Source: Cornus controversa
Taxonomy: Eukaryota; Streptophyta; Magnoliopsida; Cornales; Cornaceae
Reading direction: 5' to 3'
Assembly (NCBI GenBank): GCA_026545225.1
Contig: CM048849.1
Span: forward strand, 9,760,041-9,824,040
Length of the DNA stretch: 64,000 nt
This document shows positions 1 through 12,060 of this stretch, piece after piece. The notes under the pieces were generated by a model. It did not search any database, was not told the DNA's origin, and was given only the letters and a program-made list of their open reading frames with translations. A program made the position numbers and the translations under genes. The stretch's first letter is position 1, and each line of letters opens with the position of its first letter.

Positions 1-1151
1 GATAGAATGTTTTGACATTATTCAAGGGATTAATACCTTATGTAGGCGCATAACTTGCAATTTTTGAGTATGTTTTAAATTTTTGAAAACTATGGTTTAA
101 ATTAAGTGGTTTTAATCATGGTTTGCTTTAACATGTTTTGGAGTAATTAGTTTTAGTTTCCTTACATGCACATACACACTAGCATAATCTTATGGGGTAT
201 AAACTTTGGTTTTGAGTTATTGAGTTATATATGCTTGATATTAATTAGTATCTCTTGAGAATGAGTACCGATGATGTGTTTACTTGACTTCAATGGAGAA
301 GAAAAAAAAAAAAGAAAAAAGAAAAAGAATGTGATGAATAAGCAAATCAATTTGATCCTTTTCATGAGTAACCGGGCCTCTATGCCTCAGGAAGCACGGA
401 GTGTTCGCGTCAAAAGTGAAAGGGTGAGAAAAGATGAGCATTGGTTGTCTTGATTTGTAGCCTGACTGATTCGAGTAATTAAGTTCTTCGGGGTATCTTA
501 AAGCCTAGTGCCCTAAAGCCATCTGGTTTGGGAGCCACTGACTGAAAGCTTGCTACATGGATCTTTTAGAAAGCTTAATAGATCAAGACATTGCACAACC
601 AATAAAGCAATGAAAAAAAAAGAGAATGATAAAAAAAAATTTTGAAAAGTCATGTATTCATGTTTGGAAGTATGAGTTCAATAAGGGGAGCTAGTGAGTT
701 AAAGGGGTATGTGCCTTAATATATTCAGAGCTGGGTTATGCTACATGAGATGACTGCTAGTTCACTTTACACGAGGGAGCTAGAGTTGGTTATTTGGAGA
801 TATGTTGATGTGAATTATGTATGGGGACCATTGCTTTAAGTTATAGAGTTTGAAAGTTTAAAATTATTCTTGAATGCAAGTTTGTAACTACGTATTGTAA
901 TCTTCTTCTTGAATTAATGTTGAAACAGAATTTTGAATGTTTGTGGGTAACATTTCTGGAAACCCTCACGAGACTATACTCGTCCACTAGGGGGAACCTA
1001 GGGGTTTAAAGGCTTATTGCATATGCTAAATGCAATCGTTTCTCTCATGAAAGTGGAGTTGGGTAGTTTAGTTAGTATTTGTTAGTTTCCTTTATTTTAG
1101 TTTTATTTTATTCTATTGCTAAGGGACTAGCAATATGTAAGTTTGGGGGTG
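1..1151 (+). mobile_element. Athila-like Ty3 element 1, 3' internal region
   Basis: This is the 3' non-coding internal part of an LTR element that begins left of the window. The same sequence recurs in reverse orientation at about 35902-37055, just inside the 3' LTR of the near-complete Athila-like element there, which fixes identity and direction. A purine-rich tract near 1140-1151 (GTTTGGGGGTG) directly precedes the LTR and fits a polypurine tract. Short reading frames here lack any domain I recognise. It is a fossil fragment as far as the window shows. Confidence 0.85.
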
Positions 1152-2650
1152 TGATAGGCGTTGAATGTTACGCATTCTAGCCTCTTAACTTGTGTATTTT
1201 ATTCTCTTACTGATAGATTATTTTGTTATTTTACTTCGTTTTAGTGTTTTCTGTATTTTCAAGGCTTTAAATATTATTTCAGTTAAAACCAAGCTTTTGG
1301 ACTTTTAAAGAAGACATCCAAGATGGTTAGATGAAGCCTACACGAAGGAGAATCATTCAACCATTTATTTTAACTCAATTCAGCTCAAGAAAGAGATCAA
1401 AGAGAATTATAGCTGCTTAAGAAGGTTTCGGGCCTGAAGCCCAAATCTGCGCATAATACAGTCTTAATCCCGTTTTGGAAAACGGACCAGAAGTCTTATT
1501 TTCGATCCTCAAATCGACATAATTTTCGCAAAGGGTTGAACGAAATTTGATTCTGCACACTTTTTCAATTCACAAAAATTCCGTAAATCGGACTTCTAGT
1601 GGGTCAAAAGTTGGGCCGAAGTCAGCAGAAAAAACCCACCTGATTAGTGCTGCGGGAAACCCTAATTTATTCCTAATTGGATTAGGACTTTGGTGTATTC
1701 TCTTGGGGAATAAAGTGAAGAATAAGAGGCTGAGTTTGGGAGATTACAGAGGAGAGATTGCAGAGTCTGAGAGGGCAGGAGAAAACAGAAACATAATTGC
1801 AGAGCCATTGGAGAACGAAGTCATACGCATAATTCATGAAGATAATGCCTTCTTCCTCAACAGTTGAAGCTTCTTCTTCTACCATGAGCGGCTAGTTCAT
1901 CCACAAGGGTTTTGATGTAGCCCTAACAAAGCATCAATGGTTTGATTGTTTTAATTATTGGGGACCTTTATATACATGCATAGATTGTGTAATTCAGAGG
2001 ATTCTTATTATAGAATTGAGCAATAAAAGTCTTGTAAATTCAATCTCAATGATTTCTTATCTTGTCTTAGATATTTAGTTGTTGTTGTTGAACTCAATCT
2101 CTCTTGTTTTCTGTGATCATGAGAGCGATTATTACACAATGGTAATTACTGAATATATTATTAAAAGCTTTGGTGGATTATGCCTAGAGAAGATGAACCA
2201 TACTGCACCCTAGATTAAAGTAGTTAGGCAGATGGCTCATGCCAATCGAAGATAGTCCATGGCTTAGCCTTAATCATATGTTATCTTCTTGACGGATGAA
2301 GGTGAGCTTGTAGCCACCCACACCACTTATGCATGATGTAATTCCCCATAGTTGATTCAATTGACCATTGATTGTGGAGTTAGTGGTGAAGTCAAACACC
2401 CTAGATTTCTCTCATATTATCTTCATTATCTATTTGCCTTTGATTTATTTTATTAGTTTAGTTTAAAAAAATTAGAATTCTTTTCTTCTAAATTTAATTA
2501 GAATTAATTTCGTATTCCAACTCGTCAGACCATAATCCCTGAGGTACGATACCCCTTTCGATAGCCCTATTCTGCAAGGAATTCGTTCTATTGTGAAGTG
2601 TGAAAATTTTTAATTGATATACTTTTTGAGTCACACTCACACACGAATCA
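1152..2650 (+). repeat. 3' LTR of Athila-like element 1
   Basis: A 1,499-bp LTR that starts TGATAGGCGTTG and ends CACGAATCA, so it has TG...CA ends. It matches, in reverse, the two LTRs at 34384-35901 and 47558-49074, which define its boundaries. It follows a polypurine tract and is followed directly by the gag start of a different Ty3 element, so element 1 probably inserted into that older element. The left TSD is outside the window, so this cannot be confirmed here. Confidence 0.9.
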
Positions 2651-2655
2651 GTGAC

Positions 2656-5600
2656 ATGGCTGACACTATGAGAAGAATGGCTAGGGAAGCCAGAGAAGAG
2701 GAGGTTCAGGCATTGCCTAGGGTTGCCTTGAGCCGCCAAATGGTGGCGATGAAGGAATATGTGAAATTTAAGCCGCCTACCTTTGAGGGTGCGCGTGATC
2801 CACTTGTGGCTGAGGGTTGGATTGACCAAACTCACAAACTCATGGTTGCTCTTGCAATTGATGAGGATTTGAAAGTGGGAGTGGCAGCGTTTCACTTACA
2901 TGGAGAAGCAAATCGGTGGTGGCAATTCATAGGGAACGTCCACAACACAGAGACCTTGGACTGGGAAACCTTTAAGGGGTTATTTTTCAATAAATTCTTT
3001 CCGACTTCGGTGAGAGATCGGATGAGGCAAGAGTTCATAGACTTACTCCAAGGGGACTTGGATGTGATGGGGTATGAGACCAAATTCACATCATTGGCTC
3101 GTTTTGCCCTAGAGATGGTAATGAACGAGGAGTTAAAAGTGAAAAGGTTCGTGAAAGGACTCAAAACCTCTATCAGAAAGAGGGTATCCATTTTAGATCT
3201 AAGGGCCTACAATGAAGTAGTTGATAGAGCCTTAGTGGCTGAAGAAGATGATAGAGACACCCAAAGGATATGGGACTCTAAATAGCAAGTGAAGAATGCG
3301 GTGGCAACTTCGGGTAGTCAAGGACAGAAGAGGAATAGGGAGGGCATGTCAGGTTTCCACGGGCAGCAGCAAGCTTGCCCGGTGCCTTCATTGGCCTTGC
3401 CTTCTGGATCTTCATGATCTTCTATGGTATGCTATAATTGCCATCAAATTGGCCATTTCAGCAGGGAGTGCCCACAGGGACATACAGCGGCACCAGTGCC
3501 AGCAGGGATAGTGGGGGAGAGGGTGTGTTTCTCTTGTAAACAACCCGAACATGTGAAAGTTAACTGCCCACGGAGGCAGGTGATACAGAGTGGTACAGGG
3601 ACTCAACAGAGAGCTGGGCAGACAACTACAGTTCAGTCTGGCTTCAGGGCATTACCACCACCGCAGCTAGCACAGTCAGTTCAGGGATCGCTGGTAGCGA
3701 GGGATCCCACGCCTGCTTCTAGTCAGCAGTCAGGGTTACAGGGGACTGGTCAGCAGTCACGGGGCCGTGTGTTCACGCTTGCTCCTGCAGAGGATGTACC
3801 GAGACTGTCAGTGGTTAGAGGTATTTTCCTGGTTTCTAGCTTGTGGGCTACGGTGTTGATAGATTCAGGTGCATCACATTCATTCATATCTATTGCATTT
3901 GCTTGTGCGTTGGGGCTGAGGGTGTCATCACTGGAGTCACCATTGTCCATTGATACACCAGTTGTGGGTAGGGTTACCCTGGATAGAGTGTGTCGGTCTT
4001 ACGAGATCGAGGTTGCTGGGTGTCAACTAGTGTTCGACTTCGTGTTGCTAGACATGACCACTTTTGATGACATTCTAGGTATAGACTGGCTATCTACATT
4101 TAGAGCTACGATTGATTGTCTCCGTAGGAGAGTGACAGTGTGCACACCCGAGGGTGATTGCTTTTATTTTGTGGGAGAGCGGGATGATTTCTACGTTCTA
4201 TCTCTGCTTGGTTCCGGTATGAGGGACGGGGTTGGATACTTCCTAGCTAGTTTATTAGCCGAGGAGGATGGGATTGTGACTAGTGGAGGATTTCCACCGG
4301 TGGTTAGTGAGTTTGTGAATGTGTTCCCAGAGGACTTGACAGAGTTACCCCCGATGAGAGATGTTGTGCTTAGCATTGTTCTTGCTCCTGGTACCGCGCC
4401 TATCTCTATGGCACTGTACCGGATGGCACTAGTAGAATTGATGGAGTTAAAAGATCAATTACAGGAATTGTTAGATAAGGGATTTGTACGACCTAGTATA
4501 TCGCCTTGGGGAGCTCCGGTCCTATTTGCTAAAAAGAAGGACGGATCTTTACGGTTATGCATAGACTATCGTAAGTTGAACCAAGCAACGATTAAGAACA
4601 AGTATCCTTTACCAAGGATAGATGACTTGTTTGATCAGCTTAAGGGTTCGACTTGTTTTTTGAAGATTGACTTGAGGTCTGGGTATTAACAGTTGAGGGT
4701 AAAGGGAGAGGACATTTCGAAGACAGCTTTTCGGACTAGATATGGCCACTACGAGTTTCTAGTGATGCCATTTGGATTGACGAATGCACCGACAGCGTTC
4801 ATGGATTTGATGAATCGGATATTCAGGGTGTATTTGGATAGATTTGTGGTGGTCTTCGTGGATGACATTCTTGCGTATTCTTCTTCTATGGAGGAGCATG
4901 AGATCCACTTGAGTACAGTGTTGCAGACATTGAAGAGCATCGTTTGTATGCCAAATTCAGAAAATGTGAATTTTAGCTAACGGAGGTGAAGTTCCTAGGA
5001 CACGTAGTGTCGGAAGGAGGAGTATCGGTAGACCCTTCTAAGATTGAAGCGGTAATGGATTGGGATTGGCAGGATATTACCGGCGTTTTGTGAAAGACTT
5101 TTCGAAGTTATCAGCGCCATGACCAAGCTTACTCATAAAGGAGTTAAGTTTGAGTGGAATGAGGCTTGCGAGCATTCCTTGATGGAATTGAAGCGTAGAT
5201 TGACTAGTGCTCCAATATTGATTATTCCCGAGCGCGGTTTGGGTTATATCATCTACTCTGACGCTTCACAGGATGGTTTGGGATGTGTATTGATGTAGAC
5301 TGAGAGGGTTGTTGCATATGGTTCTCGACAGTTGAAGATCCACCAGCAGAATTACCCGACTCATGACTTGGAGTTGGCGGCGGTAATTTTTGCTTTGAAA
5401 ACGTGGAGGCATTATCTCTACAGAGAGAAGTTTGAGGTTTTTTCCTATCATAAGAGTTTGAAGTACCTTTTACACAAAAGGACTTGAATATGAGACAGAG
5501 GAGATGGGTTGAATACATGAAAGACTACAACTTTGATCTTCAGTATCACCCAGGGAAGGCTAATGCGGTTACCAATGCATTGAGCAGGAAATCACATGTC

Positions 5601-5990
5601 ACTATGGCTAGCATTGCTATTCCGGAATGGAAGATGATGGAAGACATCTCAAAAATGGGATTGTGCTTTAGTGAGAGTGATGGACATGCCACTTTGTTCA
5701 CACTCATAGCGCAACCAACTCTAGTGAGTAGGGTGGTTGAGGAGCAGGGGCATGACACAGAGTTAGAGAGCATTCACACTCGGATTACGGGTGGCAAAGT
5801 AGTGAAGGATTGGGTTATCCATTCAGACGGAGATCTGAGGTTTAGAGGCAGAATGGTTGTTCCATTAGCTTGTAGGGATGAGGTCCTGAGGGAGTTTCAT
5901 AGCTCCAGACTTGCAGTACATCCCGGTGGTACCAAGATGTACCACAACCTTCGTAGACAGTATTGGTGGAAGGGAAGATATGTTCTACTA
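2656..5990 (+). pseudogene. Tekay/Del-like Ty3 gag-pol fossil (broken)
   Basis: Old chromovirus-type retrotransposon coding remnant. Parts in order are gag (about 2656-3285, with the Retrotrans_gag pattern around GEANRWWQFI), a CCHC zinc knuckle (about 3430-3470, [14 protein letters not shown]), an aspartic protease (DSGASHSF near 3865), reverse transcriptase (about 4430-4980, with CIDYRKLN and FVDDILAYS), RNase H (about 5255-5580, SDASQDGLG) and the start of the integrase zinc-binding region (about 5900-5985, HPGGTKMYHNLRRQYWW). The order PR-RT-RH-INT is that of Ty3/gypsy, and the sequence style fits the Tekay/Del clade. It is broken, with roughly half a dozen breaks, and no LTR of its own is attached. 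Clade assignment is by motif recognition only. Confidence 0.85.
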
Positions 5991-6125
5991 GGAAGGGCAG
6001 ATAGTTTTCGTGTGGGTTTGTGGCTTAGGAACAGAGTCCCAAATCTACAGCTAAGAAAATGTTCAAAAGTCAGCAACATCAAGATTGCAAATGAGAAGGA
6101 TAAAAGGGAAAAAAAATTACCTTTT

Positions 6126-6790
6126 GAATATCTTCCCTTAGAAGATTCTAAATTCTCCAAAGGTGTCTAAACACAAACAAAAGGTTAAACAAACTCCAAA
6201 AATTGAATACAAATCATCAAAGCCATATCATTGATGATCATCAAAAGCTAAATAAAGAAAATAAAATAAAATTAATCCTCATAATAAATAAAGTTTTTGC
6301 ATAGGTACCTCTCCTCGTTCTCTTCCATCAGTATCCTCTAAATCCATTACAAGAGTGCAAGGTTCAATCTTAGAACATTTTGCCAGCCAAATACCATTAC
6401 TAGTTTGAGACCTGATTAGAATAGTATCCGGCCAGCTTTTAATGTCTGACACTCTGACCAAAAACAAATGTGACCCAACATAATGCTTTATGACTACATA
6501 CCATCCCCTAAAAGCTGAAAGGTCCAACGATACCAAAACAAGACGCATAACTTAATCTTACAAACTAGATAGTGTAATCCCTAACCAGATGCTCATGTGA
6601 CCAATTAGTATCCAAAAACTCAACTGATGAATGAATTTACCATTTCTTTTTAATTGCTTAGAAGTCATGTTTCATGCATTCTCTGTTTGGTTGCTGACTT
6701 GCCGCTATAGTGAATAAAAATGTGATCCATTATTAATCTTAAGTTCAAAAGAAATAGAACATGATGAGAAAGAACATAAGGTTTGATCGA
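6126..6790 (-). repeat. Interspersed repeat carrying RHD3 gene piece, copy 1
   Basis: About 665 bp that is closely repeated at about 25775-26400. Similarity begins at ATATCTTCCCTTAGAA and stops at GTTTGATCG in both copies, after which the flanks differ. Copy 1 has about 40 extra bases near 6550-6590. No TSD or terminal inverted repeat is obvious at either copy, so the mobilising element is unknown. The 135 bp before it (5991-6125) and the 210 bp after it (6791-7000) hold nothing I recognise. Confidence 0.8.
6309..6530 (-). pseudogene. RHD3/SEY1-like GTPase gene fragment, copy 1
   Basis: The minus strand encodes two adjacent exons of a ROOT HAIR DEFECTIVE 3 (Sey1/atlastin-type) dynamin-like GTPase, a protein that fuses endoplasmic reticulum tubules. 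The exon at 6309-6411 (103 bp) reads [12 protein letters not shown] then [20 protein letters not shown], where the family has [20 protein letters not shown]. It is followed by a GT donor. A 90-bp intron (6412-6501) with GT...AG ends separates it from a short exon starting at 6502 (family MDAFRG, here DLSAFRG). The G3 motif DxxG has lost its glycine (DLED). Only this small part of an 800-residue protein is present, with introns kept, so it is a genomic fragment rather than a processed copy. Confidence 0.85.
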
Positions 6791-7000
6791 AAAATTATGA
6801 AAATACGGTCTGAGTCATGAGATAAATTTATCCACAAACTCTTGTTCTTGTCAAATGAACACTAGAGTCGAACATGACAATGATCATTTTTATGCTTTTG
6901 AAATACTACTGAGGACTTTCACCGGATAAACAATACTGTCTTATTTTCAAAATATCTAAATATAAGGGTATTCAACTAGACTACAAGTCTTACAAACTAG

Positions 7001-8830
7001 TGAAATACTCACACAAAATTTTGCGTATGAGGTGGCCAGTCTCATACACAAATCCCGAGGGATACTAATAACTGATAGCAACAAGCATAGAGGACAAAAG
7101 ATAAAATAAAATAAATTCTAAAAGCTTAACAGAAAATCCCACTGAATTGAAATACAAACATTAAATAATTGAGTATGTGTCTGGTAATACAATTTGGGAG
7201 TCCTGTAACTTGAGGACCCTTAACTAGGAAAAAAAAAACAAAAGTTTGCAATCCTAAATTAAAACCAATAACCAAAGTCTTCATAAAATTCATGGCTTAA
7301 ATTCTTGAAGACGAAGATAAATTCCTATCATGAAACTGATGAAAAGAGATGTCTGCCACAACCAACCCTAAAACTCTATCCTCGCGGTGGAACCTCTCTA
7401 GGACTTGAAATATCAACAAAGTGGATTAAACCCACGAGCAAGTCCTATCTACTACATCCCAATCAGAGAACCAATATACATACCCACAGTATGAGGGACA
7501 CAAAAGGAATATATAGATATATCATACAAGTCCTTCCTTAACCAGTTCATATTTTCAAAACAATAACCACCCTTTACAGTATTCAATCAAAACCCTTATC
7601 ATGCAAAAGTGAACACCTTATTTAAGTTCAGAAGAAATAAAATATAAACATGCATAATATCAAGTTTAAGCAATCTTGACATGCTACCATTTTTATCCTT
7701 TGATACCTTAATAGGTATAGGTATAAACATAATGGTCATTCCCTATCTAATTCCTGTTTTCAGAAATAAAAATCATCTTATACATTGTCCCAATAGAACC
7801 CTTATCATTCAATAATGAACAAATTCTTTAAGTTCAAAATAATGGAACATATGCATATATTTTATCAAGTTAAAGTAATCCTGGCATGTTCCTGGCAATC
7901 CTTATATGTCTCCTTAATTTGAAATACCTTAATAAGTATTGGCAATTCTGGCATGCCCGGCAATCCTTACATGCCTTCTTTAATTTTAGATACCTTAGTA
8001 GGTATTGACAATCCTGACATGTCCGACAATCCTTACATGTCTCCTTTAATTTTAGATACCTTAATAGGTATTGACAATCCTGACATGCCCGGCAATCCTT
8101 ACATGGCTCCTTTAATTTTAGATACCTTAGTAGGTATTGACAATCCTGACATACCCAACAATCCTTACATGTCTCCTTTAATTTTAGATACCTTAAAAGG
8201 TATTGGCAATCCTAACATGCTCGATAATCGTTACATGTCTCCTTTAATTTTAGATACCTTAATAAATATTGGCAATCCTGACATGCCTCAGCAATCCTTA
8301 CATACCTCCCAAACCAACTTGCAACATGAATAAGAAAAGGGTGCACAATTATTGAAAATGCACAAGACATAAGAATTTAAATAATCGGATATCCAATCAT
8401 CACAAGGAGATAACTCATTCATAATTAAACTAAACCAAGTATATTATGGATAAATATAACTTCAAGGAGAGAACAGTTAAAATAAAATAAAATAACACAA
8501 ACATCCATTATAGGAGCAAATACACAACCAAGCCTCCAATGTATCCAAATCTTCTAGGGAGTCTAAACCTAACTCTAATCTAGGTTTATGGGCCTATTCT
8601 GGTTCTAAGAACCCTATCTAATCATTCTAGAATTTGCGGGAATTTAAAAAAATATTTTTTTTCAGTAAAAAGAAAATAAAACATAATTTGAGACATACTT
8701 TTACAACCGATACAATTATAAAGGAAACTCATTTACACTTGAAATTTAAAACAGAGGTGTATTTTATCCCTACTAAGTTACCTGAATTTTTTTTGAATTT
8801 TTTTAAATTTTAAAATATTTTCTAAAATAG
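7001..8830 (-). mobile_element. Long-LTR family piece (Tekay-like LTR), reversed
   Basis: A minus-oriented piece of the ~3.4 kb LTR family defined by the solo LTR at 41785-45221. It starts (LTR 3' end) with TGAAATACTC and shows the family's conserved block reading GAGACTGGCCACCTCAT on the minus strand, followed by the 66-bp minisatellite at 7940-8300. The rest (8340-8830) is diverged AT-rich sequence. It is non-coding and broken. Family identity rests on these shared blocks; clade is inferred. Confidence 0.7.
7940..8300. repeat. 66-bp minisatellite inside LTR piece
   Basis: About five and a half head-to-tail copies of a 66-bp unit containing GACATGCCCGGCAATCC and TTTTAGATACCTTA. It is the diverged reverse-orientation counterpart of the 67-bp repeats at 15480-15780, 17810-17960 and 44060-44370. 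Because 66 is divisible by three, it opens a spurious repetitive reading frame, which I do not treat as a gene. Confidence 0.85.
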
Positions 8831-9735
8831 GGAGGAAGGCATGGTAGGATTGCCGAGTATCTAATTAGATAAAACTTAGTGTGTCAGGCATGTTAGGATT
8901 GCCTATGGTTTGAACTTAGAAATTTGTTCTACCTTTATTATGATAATGGATGGGTTGGTTCATAACATAGTTCTAATTATTTCTAAGATAGTTGATTAAA
9001 TGACTAAATGGTATAATTATGTAGTAACTCTTGTGGACGGGTGTGAGTGGGCGGGTGCATAGACAGACACTGGGCTGAGCTACCACACTGACAGGGTACA
9101 GGGTGCGCAATCCCACATCGCCTGGGTGTGGAAAAGGGGATGTGCTTATATGTAGTATGTTCTCTTCAAATGGTATGAGGCCTTTTGGGGTAAACCCAAG
9201 AGCAAAATCGTGCGGGCTCAGGCCCAAAGCGGACAATATCATACCATGTGTTGGAGCGGGGTATTACAAATTATATCTATATATTTTTACTGTCCTCATA
9301 TAGAGGATACGTTTACCAGTTCTCTAATTACGTGGTAGTAGAGGGAACTTGCTCGTGGGTTTAACCCACTTTGTTGATATTTCAGGTCCCAGGTAGTTTC
9401 CACCTCGAGGTTAGAGTGTGGAGTTCCTAGAGCATGACAACCATCTATTCCTTACCAAACTTCAGTGTAGGAACATAGATTATTTCCAGAACAATATTTA
9501 CTTTTGATATTTTTAGTTATTGAGTTACGGGACTTTCAAGTTGTAACGTTCATATTGGTATTATATTTATTTAACGTTATTTATTATTTCAGTTAGACTT
9601 TCCTTTCAACATTTAAGATTCTTTTTCTTTTTTTTCTTGTATTCTATGCTTGTTTGGTATCAGTTGTAAGTATCCCTTATATTTTATGCGTGAGACTGGC
9701 CACTTCATGCGTGAAATTTTGTAGGGAGTATTTCA
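8831..9735 (+). mobile_element. Long-LTR family 3' piece, forward
   Basis: A forward piece of the same LTR family. It carries GGCATGTTAGGATTGCC near 8891, CTTGCTCGTGGGTTTAACCC near 9350, GAGACTGGCCAC near 9692, and ends GGAGTATTTCA at 9735, like the LTR ends at 18640 and 45221. It is interrupted by a TRIM solo LTR at 9020-9268. Together with 7001-8830 it makes an inverted pair of LTR pieces. It is a broken fossil. Confidence 0.7.
9020..9268 (+). mobile_element. TRIM solo LTR
   Basis: A single 249-bp LTR starting TGTAGTAAC and ending GGGGTATTACA, nearly identical to the LTR units of the arrays at 56.3-64 kb. It is flanked by a perfect 5-bp TSD, AATTA, at 9015-9019 and 9269-9273. No primer site or second LTR follows, so it is a solo LTR left by LTR-LTR recombination of a TRIM (terminal-repeat retrotransposon in miniature). 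Confidence 0.92.
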
Positions 9736-10480
9736 CCCTGCACTCATATTCATGCATTGTTCCACATCACAAAGTAAACCCTTTCTTTCCAAGGATATCA
9801 ATTTCTTTACACAATCAATACGTAGAGCAATTTAATCAATTTTCTATACAAATAATAAATATTTATATAACCTTAAAGGTGTTATACCATTGTAACCGGA
9901 ATAAAGCAGGGTTTTTAGTTTCCGGAATTGCTTCCTAATTTGTATGCTTTCCTGACCTTGGTTCTCACTATTCAAACATTCCTTTTCTCCTTCTAATGTA
10001 GGTTTCTCGTTAGAGTTGTTACTAAAAGTGTGAGTATGGTAAAGTGCGTTGTTTCTCTTTGGGAAGTCTTTGCAAAATGGTAAATGTGTACAACCGTAAC
10101 TAATATAAATATTTTTTTCCTTAATGTTATAATGTTATATATACAGGTTTATTATTATTCTATCAATAAAAAATTATTTATTGATGTTGGTGTGGCAACA
10201 ACATACATTTAGTTGTGCCCTTAATTCATACTATTGGATGTGGTCAAACTCAGTTCATACGTCTTCAATTAACCGAAAAGATATGGATGTTTTAACAAAA
10301 TGTTTATATAGTGACAATCTACAAGGTGATTGCAGTCCATCAAATGATGATCAAATCTTGAGCTTGTGACTTTTGTATTTTCTAGTTCATTGGTGTTATG
10401 GACATTTTTATCCAGCCCATATATTGTTATTGGCTTCTAGAATCATCACTTTTGTATAGGTTCTCGATTGCTTGTGTAAT
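9736..10480. other. Unassigned intergenic DNA
   Basis: AT-rich DNA without a recognisable gene or repeat end. A 62-codon frame at 10181-10369 has no family I recognise and no supporting splice or neighbour evidence. Confidence 0.5.
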
Positions 10481-11122
10481 ATCTTGTAATTTGAGGATAT
10501 TTAAATTAGATTTTTAATTATTTAAATTGTTTATTTTGTGGTGTCTTAAATGCTTTAGTTAGTTTGGTCAATGCCTTTTTTTTGTTTAATGTAGATGGTT
10601 GATTTGTTGCTATGTGTTAATTGATTTTAAAAATGGTTGTGAATATTTGTTTTAAATGTAGATTTCTCTTTTAAATAAAATATGTAAGTTATTAGGCTGC
10701 ATTTTGTTTTATTTTTAATTATTTTCAGGTTGGGCTAGACTATTAGGTTGGGCTAGGGCTAAATATATTTATATTTAATACTTTAATTATTTAGGAATTA
10801 TCTTAGTAATTCTATAAAAGAAAATAGAATAAGAGAAAAGAAATTAGGGTCCAGTCGTTCCTACGCAATGGAGAGAACGGTAGACGCCAGAGAAAGGGGG
10901 AGAAGGTGATTTTGCTCAAAATCATAAGGCAAGTTCAATCTTTACACCTCCCCCTTGTACTTATAAACATAGTTAAACAATATTGTGTTGTAAATTTTTA
11001 ATGATTTGAACCTAAATTGATAAAAGGTTTTTTTTTTTTTTTTCTATTATTCTTTCTGTATATGGTTTATACACATGAAATGTTTGTTTGTTTTATTGTG
11101 TATTTATATGTGTATGTGTGGT

Positions 11123-11153
<31 letters not shown>

Positions 11154-11390
11154 CCGGATGAAATTCTAAATTGTTGTGATTTTGGTTTGAATATATACAT
11201 ATTATCGTGAGGTAGCTGCTGTGGATTTATAGTTGTATAGATAGATATATATCACACGAGTCATAACAATGCATTGGAAATTTAATAATTACAAAAATAA
11301 TTAATAAAATAGAAGAAGGAAAGAACATAATAGAATATGAAAATGTGTAGCCCTTGATTTTGTTGTCACTTGTTTTTGTTATGGTTAATG
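10481..11390 (+). repeat. Diverged relative of the long-LTR 5' half
   Basis: Resembles the 5' portion of the long LTR family. It has a GGTTGGGCTAG motif (twice near 10728-10765), a run of purine-rich AGAGAAAAGAAATTAGGG near 10830, and AAGGCAAGTTCAATC near 10927, in the same order as at 12790-13600 and 41970-42260. No clear ends are visible. A (TA)n tract lies at 11123-11151. It is an old, broken copy; the assignment is tentative. Confidence 0.45.

Positions 11391-11392
<2 letters not shown>

Positions 11393-11440
<48 letters not shown>
11393..11440. repeat. (TA)n microsatellite
   Basis: Uninterrupted TA dinucleotide repeat of about 24 units. Confidence 0.95.
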
Positions 11441-11443
<3 letters not shown>

Positions 11444-11589
11444 TATATTAAGTTATATTTATAAATAAGTAATTTTGCGAAGTTGTTTAAAGATATATGT
11501 GGTTCTTGAGGGTGATTGTCCATCAGACATTCTCCTCCTTGTGAGTCGGATGTTGCAATCATGGAGGATATCATATCAGGTCCTTAATT

Positions 11590-12060
11590 CCTCTCTCTGC
11601 ATGAAGATGTTTGCGTTGACTATGATAACTGGAAATTCAGTGGCCAATCAGCTTAGGCAATGGGCACCATCATTCGACCATGGCGACTTGGAATGGTTTT
11701 GCTGGCCTGGCTCTTTGCTTTTTATTTTTTATTTTCCAAACTTGATTGTGTCCCTCTCTGTCTCTGTCTCTGCCATATAGTGGATAATTAATTGGCTCAG
11801 ATAGATCATCCAATAAACTAAAACAAAATGTCAACTATGATATGCTGGACTCTCTCTTTCACGCGTATTGTTTAGTCCAACCTAGATGAATATTCCTTTG
11901 TTGATTAGTAGGAGTGAGTGTACTAATAAATGAAAGTCCTCTTCTTTTGTTTGATTTTTCTTTTTATTTTATTTTCTTAATAGATTTGAATATTCATATA
12001 TTCTCCAAAAACACCAATATAATGTAATATGTACGTACTTGTGAGAATCTCAATTCTCAA
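11590..12060 (+). promoter_or_regulatory. Duplicated WAK upstream block, copy A
   Basis: This stretch matches 20210-20260 plus 20870-21650 in order, including AACTGGAAATT, a GACTTGGAATGG-type motif, CCATATAGTGGATAATT, TTTCACGCGTATTGTTTAGT and GATGAATATTCC. Copy B lies upstream of the WAK-like kinase pseudogene, so this copy probably marks the upstream region of a second, lost WAK-type gene from a local duplication. A GT-flanked exon-like bit at about 12268-12294 (GGTGGAGCCGACAACAAG) could be a residue of it, but that is weak. Promoter function itself is inferred from position only. Confidence 0.5.

Noticed and set aside
6126-6790. Helitron as carrier of the RHD3 piece
   Set aside because: No CTRR end with a hairpin at one limit and TC at the other could be shown in both copies; the carrier is left open.
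7953-8333. 126-codon frame with a 22-residue repeat (NPYMSPLILDTL)
   Set aside because: It is the 66-bp LTR minisatellite, open only because 66 is a multiple of three; related 67-bp copies elsewhere have no such frame.
10181-10369. Small host gene encoding 62 residues
   Set aside because: No family recognised, no splice or regulatory context, and the surrounding DNA is repeat-derived.
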